Source: Desulfotomaculum sp.
GTDB taxonomy: Bacteria > Bacillota > Desulfotomaculia > Desulfotomaculales > Nap2-2B
NCBI GenBank assembly: GCA_003485325.1
Contig: DMZI01000055.1
Coordinates: 12,127-73,940, forward strand
Direction: 5' to 3'
DNA length: 61,814 nucleotides
Part shown: piece after piece, positions 8,545-15,695 of the stretch
Position numbering within the stretch: the first letter of the stretch is position 1
Layout of the letters: each line of letters begins with the position of its first letter
Position numbers and translations under genes: made by a program
Notes under the pieces: model-generated
Told to the model about the DNA's origin: nothing
Database searches by the model: none
Seen by the model: the letters and a program-made list of their open reading frames with translations, nothing else

Positions 8545-9570
8545 TCATAAAATAAGCATTACGTCTCCAAAGCTGAAAAAACGGTATTTCTCCCTCACTG
8601 CCAACCTGTATGCGGAAAGGATTTTCTCCCTGCCAGTAAAAGCGCTGACCATCATTAAAAGAGTCGAGCGGGGCAGGTGGAAATTGGTAATCATTGCGTC
8701 AACGACCTTAAAGCTGTATCCGGGATAGATGAATAAATCAGTCCATCCGCTTGTTGCGGACAGGCGCCCGTCTTCATGGGCTGCAGTTTCTAAACAGCGG
8801 ACAGTCGTAGTTCCTACGGCAACCACCCTGCCTCCCTTTTCCCTAGTCAGGTTTACAGAATGGGCAGTGTCCGCGCTAACCTCGAAATACTCTGAGTGCA
8901 TATGGTGCATCGTTATATCTTCGGCGGACACCGGGCGGAAGGTTCCAAGGCCAATATGCAGCATAACTGTCTTTAAAACCACACCTTTTTTTTGCACTTT
9001 TTCCAGCAGTTCTTCGGTAAAATGCAGCCCGGCCGTAGGGGCAGCCACCGACCCCTTCTGCCGGGCGTATATGGTCTGATAACGCTGCGGGGCGCCGGTA
9101 TATTTTTTTATGTATGGCGGAAGGGGCATTTTACCGGCATCCTGAAGAAGATCCTCGAAATTCCCTTCAAAAATAAATTCTATGACCCGCCCGCCGGAAT
9201 CAGTATGACCGGTAATTATTCCGCTGAACAGCCCGTCGCCGAAAACCAGCTGATCGTTAATTCTCACTTTTTTCCCTGGTCGAACCAGAACTTCCCATCT
9301 GCGTTCGTCCAGGGGTTTGAGCAAGAGTATTTCGATATTTGCGCCGCCCGGGACCTTTTTACCATTCAGCCTTGCGGGGATGACTTTTGTATCGTTGATG
9401 ACCAGAATGTCCCCATCGTTCAGGTATTCAGACAGATCCTTGAAAAACCTGTGCTCAACATCCGGTTTCCCCCTATTTATTACCATTAATCGTGAAGCGT
9501 CCCGTTGCTGAGCAGGTTCCTGCGCAATAGATGATTCCGGCAGATCATAATCAAATTCGCTTGTTTTCAA
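8545..9570 (-). CDS. queA: S-adenosylmethionine:tRNA ribosyltransferase-isomerase
   Basis: A 341-residue enzyme transferring the ribosyl part of SAM to preQ1-modified tRNA to form epoxyqueuosine. Conserved blocks: FDYDLPESSIAQEP at the N-terminus, GDILVINDTKVIPARL, APTAGLHFTEELL and ITNFHLPRSTLLMMVSAF. Start is TTG 9570 with GGAGGG five bases upstream. It begins two bases after the spoIID-like stop and precedes tgt. Confidence 0.96.
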   Translation of the reverse strand: MKTSEFDYDLPESSIAQEPAQQRDASRLMVINRGKPDVEHRFFKDLSEYLNDGDILVINDTKVIPARLNGKKVPGGANIEILLLKPLDERRWEVLVRPGKKVRINDQLVFGDGLFSGIITGHTDSGGRVIEFIFEGNFEDLLQDAGKMPLPPYIKKYTGAPQRYQTIYARQKGSVAAPTAGLHFTEELLEKVQKKGVVLKTVMLHIGLGTFRPVSAEDITMHHMHSEYFEVSADTAHSVNLTREKGGRVVAVGTTTVRCLETAAHEDGRLSATSGWTDLFIYPGYSFKVVDAMITNFHLPRSTLLMMVSAFTGREKILSAYRLAVREKYRFFSFGDVMLIL

Positions 9571-9572
9571 CT

Positions 9573-10946
9573 TTACCCTCCATAACTGCCGGATATCTCA
9601 ACCCCCGCATAATAGTATTTCAGGATGTCCTGGTAGTTATAACCTTGTTTGGCAAGGCCGAGGGCGCCGTATTGGGACATGCCCAGACCATGGCCCCACC
9701 CGTTCCCCCGGATAGTTACCTCCAAAAGATTTCGGTTGCCGCCAAATTTTTTGTTTAAGGCAAACATGGCGCTTTTCAGGCCTAATACCGTTCTTACCGC
9801 ATTTGCGTTATATATCTCTTCAGTTATCGGATTGCCGTTGGCATCAAGTCCAACAAAGGATATTCTTTTTACACGCGCGCCTGTTGATGTTCGCTCAACT
9901 TCTATGAGATCGGTTACTTTGCTGAACTTATAGCCTGCTTTATTTATAAGATCGGTTAGTTGTTCTTGTGTATAGGTAACTGACCAGTTGTAATGTTTAT
10001 CGTTTGTATCTGCCGGGTCGGGTCTTGCCCGGAGATAATCGACTGTGTTTGACCAAATATCTTCGCTGTTTTCAGTATAACCACCGCTGCTGCTGTGAAA
10101 AACGGCATCAACGGCCTTGCCCCGGTAAGTCATGATCTGTCCGCTTGTGGCCTGTACGGCGCTGTTTGTAGCCGGGTTCTCCCAGTCAAAGCCTTTATAA
10201 ACCTGGCTGGTCTGGCTGGCCAAAAGATCAAATCCATATTTGCTATAAGATCTCAACTGGGCTATTGAATAACTTCTGGCCGCGACCGCCTGAGCTTTTA
10301 AAGCTTCAGCGGGCCAGGCTGAAGGCATCTCGGAGGGTAACACACCGTAAATGTATTCTTCAAACGGCAGCTCGTTTATTACAGTTAAGCCCTGATTGTC
10401 AGGACGGATTTCCAGGTTCCCGCGGTAACGCGCGCTGGTTTCGCCGCTATATATCCTGATCAGGTTTTGCCCTTCCGCTTTATTGAGGATGGATTGGCCG
10501 GAGGCTGATAAAACTTCCGATCCTGTCAGATTATGTTTAGAAATAGATTTGTTGTTTGCGCCAAGGATGACCAGATCTGCCTCGCCGCTTTTGTTGGTCA
10601 CGGACCCTCTGCCGGAGGCGATACTGATTTCTAACTTGTTTCCCAGGAGCTGAAGAGATCCGTAAATGCTGCTGACCAGGTTACCGTTCTTAAAAAGCAA
10701 AAGCCGGCTGCCATCTTTGGTAACCTGCCACCTATCGTTTTCAAGCACGCTGCCCAGAACGCGGTTAGTAGATGATTCTATAAGCTGGTAACTTCCGGAA
10801 ACGGAAAACTCAACCTTTTGAACGCCCTGGCTCAGGCCTATTCTGATTGTATCCGGTTCGACGATAACTCCATCGGCAGCGTTTGTCGCCGGGCAGATAA
10901 ACAAAAGGCAAAGGGAAAGTAAGAGTATCTTTTTTAACATATCCAC
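9573..10946 (-). CDS. SpoIID/LytB domain protein
   Basis: A 457-residue secreted cell-wall protein. It has a signal peptide (MLKKILLLSLCLLFICPATNA), a beta-rich N-terminal part, and a SpoIID domain from about residue 185: LPFEEYIYGVLPSEMPSAWP, LKAQAVAARSY, HSSSGGYTE, and C-terminal GNGWGHGLGMSQYGA. SpoIID-type proteins are lytic transglycosylases acting on the septal or spore wall. Whether this copy is the engulfment SpoIID or a LytB-like paralogue cannot be told. GTG 10946 or ATG 10940 are possible starts. The only good ribosome site (GGGAGGTC) lies about 20 bases up, inside a repeat remnant, so initiation may be weak. Confidence 0.88.
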   Translation of the reverse strand: MDMLKKILLLSLCLLFICPATNAADGVIVEPDTIRIGLSQGVQKVEFSVSGSYQLIESSTNRVLGSVLENDRWQVTKDGSRLLLFKNGNLVSSIYGSLQLLGNKLEISIASGRGSVTNKSGEADLVILGANNKSISKHNLTGSEVLSASGQSILNKAEGQNLIRIYSGETSARYRGNLEIRPDNQGLTVINELPFEEYIYGVLPSEMPSAWPAEALKAQAVAARSYSIAQLRSYSKYGFDLLASQTSQVYKGFDWENPATNSAVQATSGQIMTYRGKAVDAVFHSSSGGYTENSEDIWSNTVDYLRARPDPADTNDKHYNWSVTYTQEQLTDLINKAGYKFSKVTDLIEVERTSTGARVKRISFVGLDANGNPITEEIYNANAVRTVLGLKSAMFALNKKFGGNRNLLEVTIRGNGWGHGLGMSQYGALGLAKQGYNYQDILKYYYAGVEISGSYGG

Positions 10947-10947
10947 T

Positions 10948-11049
10948 GCACTTAAGGCATTGACCTCCCTTTATTGATGAATTTTCATCCTGCTGATGGC
11001 GCTGCCAGTGAACCCGGTAAGTACGGTATTGTCATCGCTCACTCTCTTC
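10948..11049. repeat. degenerate composite repeat remnant (B end, C hairpin, A start)
   Basis: GCACTTAAGGCATTGACC at 10948-10965 matches the right end of repeat B. Next comes the C hairpin region (TTTTCATCCTGCTGATGGCG), then CCCGGTAAGTACGGTATTG at 11013-11031, which matches the left end of the A copy at 49387. The order B-C-A equals that at 49119-49647, but most of each unit is missing. It fills the divergent gap between the spoIID-like gene and argH. Confidence 0.7.
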
Positions 11050-11117
11050 ATTTTCGACATTCGCAATCAAGTTTCCTTCAAAATTAACGCTTACATATTT
11101 TCAAAGCGCTTTTTAAC

Positions 11118-11146
11118 TTTTGTTCACGCCTGAAGCATGTTATAAT
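11118..11146 (+). promoter_or_regulatory. possible sigma-A promoter for argH
   Basis: A perfect -10 TATAAT (11141-11146) with a weak -35 TTTTGT 17 bases upstream. Predicted transcription start is about 30 bases before the argH start. Confidence 0.45.
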
Positions 11147-11183
11147 CCGGCTAAGAATGTTATTGTTAACGGGGGAGAGAAAA

Positions 11184-12566
11184 GTGGCCAAGAAGCTCTG
11201 GAGCGGTCGTTTTCAGAAAGATACTGATCCAATAATGGACGACTTTCACTCATCTATTTCATTCGATTTTCGTCTCTGCCGGCATGATATTAAAGGAAGC
11301 ATCGCACATGCCATGATGCTCGGGAAACAGGGTATTATTACCGGCAAGGAAGCGGAATTGATTGCCGGGGGCTTGGAAGGAATACTAAAAGACATTGAGG
11401 CAGGGAAAATTGCCTTTTCACCTGAAGCTGAAGATATCCATATGAATATAGAGCAGGTACTCATTGAAAGGATTGGCGAAACGGGCAAAAAACTCCACAC
11501 CGCCAGAAGCCGTAATGATCAGGTGGCGCTGGATATACGCATGTTTTTAAAGGATGAAATAGGGAGTATCATCCTGCTTATAAAAAAACTTCAGGGCTGC
11601 CTTCTGGAACTTGCCGAAAAGCACGTCGAAACTGTAATGCCCGGTTACACACACCTGCAGCGCGCCCAACCCGTAACACTTGCCCACCATGTGCTGGCTT
11701 ACGTGGAAATGTTTCAGAGAGACGCGGAAAGGCTGAGAGACTGCTATAAGCGCACGGATATTCTGCCCCTTGGGGCAGGAGCCCTTGCAGGCACGACACT
11801 TCCAATTGACCCGGATTATGTTGCCGGAATACTGGGTTTTTCGAAGGTAGCTGAAAATAGCCTCGACGCTGTTGGCAGCAGGGATTTTGCTGTCGAATTC
11901 AACTCCGCTGCGGCGATGATTATGGTTAATTTAAGCAGGTTTTGTGAAGAATTAATTTTATGGTCAAGCGCGGAATTCGGTTTTATAGAACTTGATGACT
12001 CCTACAGTACGGGAAGCAGCATGATGCCCCAGAAGAAAAACCCGGACGTGCCTGAATTAATCCGCGGCAAATCAGGCCGTGTATTTGGGAACCTGCTTTC
12101 GCTGCTGACCGTTTTAAAAGGGCTCCCCCTGGCTTATAACAAGGATCTGCAGGAAGACAAGGAAGCCATTTTTGACTCTGTAGATACTGTAAAGAATTGC
12201 CTGTCCATTTTTTGTCCGCTTATCTCGACAATGAAAATTAAATCTGACAGAATGCGTTCTGCAGCCAACGGAGGTTATGTAAATGCCACTGATCTTGCAG
12301 ACTACCTGGCGGTTAAGGGCGTACCCTTTCGAAAAGCTCACAGCCTTGCCGGACAGATAGTGTATTACTGCATAAAAGACCAGAAGTCTTTAGAAGATCT
12401 TACACTTGCTCAACTTAAAGAGTTTTCGGAACTAATCGAAGGCGATGTCTTTCAATTCATTAAAATTGAACGTTGTGTGAACAACCGCCGAAAACTTGGA
12501 GGCCCGGCGCCGGATTCTGTACGGCAGGCCATCTCTAAGGCAAAAAGTAATCTGCTGAACTGTTAA
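11184..12566 (+). CDS. argH: argininosuccinate lyase
   Basis: A 460-residue enzyme splitting argininosuccinate to arginine and fumarate, the last step of arginine synthesis. Family signature GSSMMPQKKNPD is present, with HTARSRNDQVALD, TVMPGYTHLQRAQPV and the catalytic-loop Ser within the signature. I chose GTG 11184 (MAKKLWSGRF) because it follows GGGGGAGA and matches the family N-terminus; ATG 11157 would add nine unusual residues. No other arg gene is adjacent, so it is a lone arginine gene here, convergent with hfq (10-base gap). Confidence 0.95.
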   Translation: MAKKLWSGRFQKDTDPIMDDFHSSISFDFRLCRHDIKGSIAHAMMLGKQGIITGKEAELIAGGLEGILKDIEAGKIAFSPEAEDIHMNIEQVLIERIGETGKKLHTARSRNDQVALDIRMFLKDEIGSIILLIKKLQGCLLELAEKHVETVMPGYTHLQRAQPVTLAHHVLAYVEMFQRDAERLRDCYKRTDILPLGAGALAGTTLPIDPDYVAGILGFSKVAENSLDAVGSRDFAVEFNSAAAMIMVNLSRFCEELILWSSAEFGFIELDDSYSTGSSMMPQKKNPDVPELIRGKSGRVFGNLLSLLTVLKGLPLAYNKDLQEDKEAIFDSVDTVKNCLSIFCPLISTMKIKSDRMRSAANGGYVNATDLADYLAVKGVPFRKAHSLAGQIVYYCIKDQKSLEDLTLAQLKEFSELIEGDVFQFIKIERCVNNRRKLGGPAPDSVRQAISKAKSNLLNC

Positions 12567-12576
12567 TTTTGATTAT

Positions 12577-12867
12577 TTAGGTAGCCTTTTGATCAACAAA
12601 AGACGCGTTGACCTGACGCGTCGGGCTAACAGTAGAAATGGCATGCTTGTAAACCATCATTTGTTTGCCGTCACTTTCCAAAAGCACCGTAAAATTATCA
12701 AAACCCCTGACCATTCCTTTAAGCTGGAATCCATTTACCAGAAAGATGGTCACAGAAATATTCTCTTTACGGATTTGGTTTAAGAACGCATCCTGAAGAT
12801 TAATTTGAGCCTTTGTCAGAAGAGGTCCCTCCCCTTGGAAATTTTTATCTATAGAAAACTTCGACAT
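12577..12867 (-). CDS. hfq: RNA chaperone Hfq
   Basis: Sm-like hexameric RNA chaperone that helps small RNAs pair with mRNAs. The Sm1 part (FLNQIRKENISVTIFLVNGFQLKG) and Sm2 motif YKHAIS are intact. Coordinates use ATG 12867, which gives a 16-residue N-terminal extension not usual for Hfq. The family start (normally M-x-K-x-QINLQD) falls on CTG 12819, preceded by GGAGG exactly eight bases away. The upstream ATG has AAGGAG only at long spacing, inside the end of miaA. True initiation at CTG is therefore plausible. It directly follows miaA. Confidence 0.93.
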   Translation of the reverse strand: MSKFSIDKNFQGEGPLLTKAQINLQDAFLNQIRKENISVTIFLVNGFQLKGMVRGFDNFTVLLESDGKQMMVYKHAISTVSPTRQVNASFVDQKAT

Positions 12868-12871
12868 TACT

Positions 12872-13801
12872 TTATTGTACTCCTTCTAAGCGCTTTATTA
12901 TTTCTTCAGCCGGGTCGGGAATACCTGCAGTATCCAGCCAATGTACCCGCGGGTCGTTCCCGAACCAGGTAAACTGCCTTTTGGCATACCTGCGTGTGTT
13001 TCTTTTTAATGTAAATATGGCTTCCTCCAGCGTAGTTATTCCCTTTAGATAAGGGACTATTTCCTTGTAACCCAGCCCTTGCATAGAGGTAAGTTCAGGG
13101 CTATAGCCATCTTCCAGTAAATTGCTTACTTCTTCAACGAGGCCATCAGCAATCATTTTATCAACACGCTTTTCTATCCTTAAATAAAGATCCTCCCTGT
13201 TCATTTTCAGGCCGAACATAAATAAAGTGTATTTTTCTGGCTTTAGACTGTCCTCGTCCTGAAGTATGGAAATCGGCGTTCCTGTGTTGTAGTAAACTTC
13301 AATTGCCCGGATAACACGTTTTAAGTTGTTTGGATGGAGCCTGGCGGCAGTACGGGGGTCGACTTCTTCCAGAAGGCGGTGGACTGCCGGGGCGCCGTCA
13401 GATTCAGCCATTTTGTGAAGGCGCAACCGCAGTTCTGTGTCAATTCCGGTTTGCGTAAAACTGTATTGATCGATCACCGACCGGACATACAGACCCGTGC
13501 CTCCTGCCATAACCGGGATTTTACCCCGGCTGACGATATCCTGGATATGCTTTTCGGCTTCTTTACGGAAAAGGGCAACGCTGTACTGTTCGTCTGGATC
13601 AATGATGTCGATCATGTAATGGGTTATTCCCTGCCGTTCCTCTAAAGAAGGTTTGGCCGTGCCTATATCCATGCGGCGGTATATTTGCATCGAATCAGCG
13701 GAGATTATTTCCCCGTTGATCTGCCTGGCCAACTTGATTGATGCTGCCGTTTTGCCTGCAGCTGTAGGGCCGACAATTACACATAATGGAGGAAGTGACA
13801 T
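12872..13801 (-). CDS. miaA: tRNA dimethylallyltransferase
   Basis: A 309-residue enzyme adding a dimethylallyl group to A37 of tRNAs reading UNN codons. P-loop GPTAAGKTA at 11-19, the substrate motif ISADSMQIYRRMDIGTAKP, and AGGTGLYVRSVID. Its product is the substrate of MiaB, encoded at 32662-33993. It sits between mutL and hfq in the classical mutS-mutL-miaA-hfq string. ATG start with no strong ribosome site. Confidence 0.95.
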   Translation of the reverse strand: MSLPPLCVIVGPTAAGKTAASIKLARQINGEIISADSMQIYRRMDIGTAKPSLEERQGITHYMIDIIDPDEQYSVALFRKEAEKHIQDIVSRGKIPVMAGGTGLYVRSVIDQYSFTQTGIDTELRLRLHKMAESDGAPAVHRLLEEVDPRTAARLHPNNLKRVIRAIEVYYNTGTPISILQDEDSLKPEKYTLFMFGLKMNREDLYLRIEKRVDKMIADGLVEEVSNLLEDGYSPELTSMQGLGYKEIVPYLKGITTLEEAIFTLKRNTRRYAKRQFTWFGNDPRVHWLDTAGIPDPAEEIIKRLEGVQ

Positions 13802-13837
13802 TTGAATTTAATTACCCGCTTACTCTGAAAATATATT

Positions 13838-13872
13838 TTTCATCATTCGATGGCGCTGCGTTAGCAGCATGC
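13838..13872. repeat. remnant of linker hairpin C
   Basis: CATCATTCGATGGCGCTGCG followed by TTAGCAGCATGCGAC resembles the C hairpin at 49310-49345 (same GGCGCTGC / GCAGCATG stem). It lies in the 128-base gap between mutL and miaA. No A or B unit is attached. Confidence 0.5.
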
Positions 13873-13929
13873 GACAACACACAAGGACCGTCCCCCTGTA
13901 TTTGACTTTATTTATTTGATTGGCGCCGC

Positions 13930-15624
13930 TCACGTCCTTAAAAATCTTCTGGTCAGTTCTTTATATGGGTAAAGCGCCAGTGTCGGCCGGCCGTGCGGGC
14001 ACGTGTAGGGGTTTTCCATTGATGATATTTTTTTTATGAGTTCCTGCATTTCATCCAGAGACATTTTTGTTCCGGATTTTACAGCTGACCTGCAGGCTGC
14101 TCTTGCAGCCAAGTGAAGCAGCAAATCCCGCTTTTCGGGTATATTGGTTGCTGATAGGTAATCAAGTGCGTCAAGCAAATATGCTTCTATATTTATAGCC
14201 GGGAAATTAGCCGGAATTCCCCTTAAAAAGATTGTATTTCCTCCCAGGTAATCGATTTCAAAACCTAAAGAGTACAGAAAATCAGTATGTTCCATGACCT
14301 GATGAGATTCTGCGGGGCTGAGATGTACAGGACACGGCGCCAGCAGCAGTTGTGAATTTAAATTTTCTGAAAATCCGGTAAGGTATTTTTCGTACAGGAC
14401 TCTTTCGTGCGCTGCGTGCTGGTCAATCAGGTAAAGGCCTTCCTCCCCCCTGCAGAGTATATAGGTAGGGTGAAGTTGTCCGATTACCTGAAGTGACGGA
14501 AAAAGAACAAGGCCCGGGTATTCGGGCGTTGGTTCCAAAAGAAGCTCTTCCTGTTTATATGCAGTTGCCGCAGCTGCTGTCCCGGGCAAAACCGACTCAA
14601 AACGGTTTTGTTTATCTGCCTCTTTGGGGATGATCAGGCTGGTCTGCAGGGCTTTGCGTAAACTCTGCCTTACATGAAAGCAGACTTCTTTTTCATTGGA
14701 AAGCCTGATTTCCATTTTAGCCGGGTGTATATTCGTATCTACCAAACTTGTGTCAAGGGCAATGTGCAGAGCGGCAACAGGAAAACGGCCTGTGGGCAAC
14801 AGCCCCTGGTATGCATGGAGAACAGCCTGCGTTATCGCATTGCTTCGTATATAGCGTTTGTTAATGATTAATGTAATCTGCTGGCGCGTACTTCTTTTTA
14901 AAGAAGGCTTTCCTATCAAACCTTTTATCTGCATCTGTTCATTCTTAAAATCAATGTGCAGCAGCTCTCCTATAATACGGACTCCGTATATCGCAGCCAG
15001 CGTTTCAAAAAGCACTCCGGAGCCCGGGGATGAAAATACTTCCCTGCCGTTTTGTTTATATGTAATTTTTACTGATGGGTGCGAGATAGCAAGGCGGCTT
15101 AAGTAATCACCAATCAAACTGCCTTCCGTGGTACGGTTTTTAAGGTGTTTGCGCCTGGCTGGAGTATTGTAAAAAAGATCTTCAACAATAATTGAGGTTC
15201 CCTGTTGAGCGCCGGTCTCTCCGGATGAAACAATATTCCCGCCATGGTTCTCTATAAAAAATCCAGGGTTTTTGCCGGAAGTCTTAGTTTTCAATTTTAG
15301 TTTGCTGACAGCCGATATACTGGGTAAAGCTTCACCTCTGAAACCCATCGTTGTTATTGCGCTTAAGTCTTCGAAACTGCGTATTTTACTTGTTGCATAC
15401 CTTAGCATGGCCAAACGGGCATCTTCTTTATCCATGCCTGTTCCGTTATCAACTACGGAAATTGATTTTAAACCGCCTTCGGTTACATCGACTGTAATTA
15501 CAGTGGCGCCTGCGTCAAGGGAGTTTTCAACAAGTTCCTTGACGACAGACGCAGGCCTTTCCACTACTTCACCGGCGGCAATTTGATTTGCGGTTATTTC
15601 ATCTAAGACAACTATTTTAGGCAA
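13930..15624 (-). CDS. mutL: DNA mismatch repair protein MutL
   Basis: A 564-residue GHKL ATPase that couples mismatch recognition by MutS to strand cutting. N-terminal motifs: IAAGEVVERPASVVKELVEN, DNGTGM, GFRGEAL. The C-terminal endonuclease motif DQHAAHERVLYE (DQHA-x2-E-x4-E) is intact, as in species lacking MutH. Start is TTG 15624 with AGAGG upstream. It follows mutS by 71 bases. Confidence 0.96.
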   Translation of the reverse strand: MPKIVVLDEITANQIAAGEVVERPASVVKELVENSLDAGATVITVDVTEGGLKSISVVDNGTGMDKEDARLAMLRYATSKIRSFEDLSAITTMGFRGEALPSISAVSKLKLKTKTSGKNPGFFIENHGGNIVSSGETGAQQGTSIIVEDLFYNTPARRKHLKNRTTEGSLIGDYLSRLAISHPSVKITYKQNGREVFSSPGSGVLFETLAAIYGVRIIGELLHIDFKNEQMQIKGLIGKPSLKRSTRQQITLIINKRYIRSNAITQAVLHAYQGLLPTGRFPVAALHIALDTSLVDTNIHPAKMEIRLSNEKEVCFHVRQSLRKALQTSLIIPKEADKQNRFESVLPGTAAAATAYKQEELLLEPTPEYPGLVLFPSLQVIGQLHPTYILCRGEEGLYLIDQHAAHERVLYEKYLTGFSENLNSQLLLAPCPVHLSPAESHQVMEHTDFLYSLGFEIDYLGGNTIFLRGIPANFPAINIEAYLLDALDYLSATNIPEKRDLLLHLAARAACRSAVKSGTKMSLDEMQELIKKISSMENPYTCPHGRPTLALYPYKELTRRFLRT

Positions 15625-15695
15625 AAAAATACCTCTTTCATAAGAAATGCTTGTTTATCACTATATTAGGACGGATGAATTGCCCCACGCAGGCA

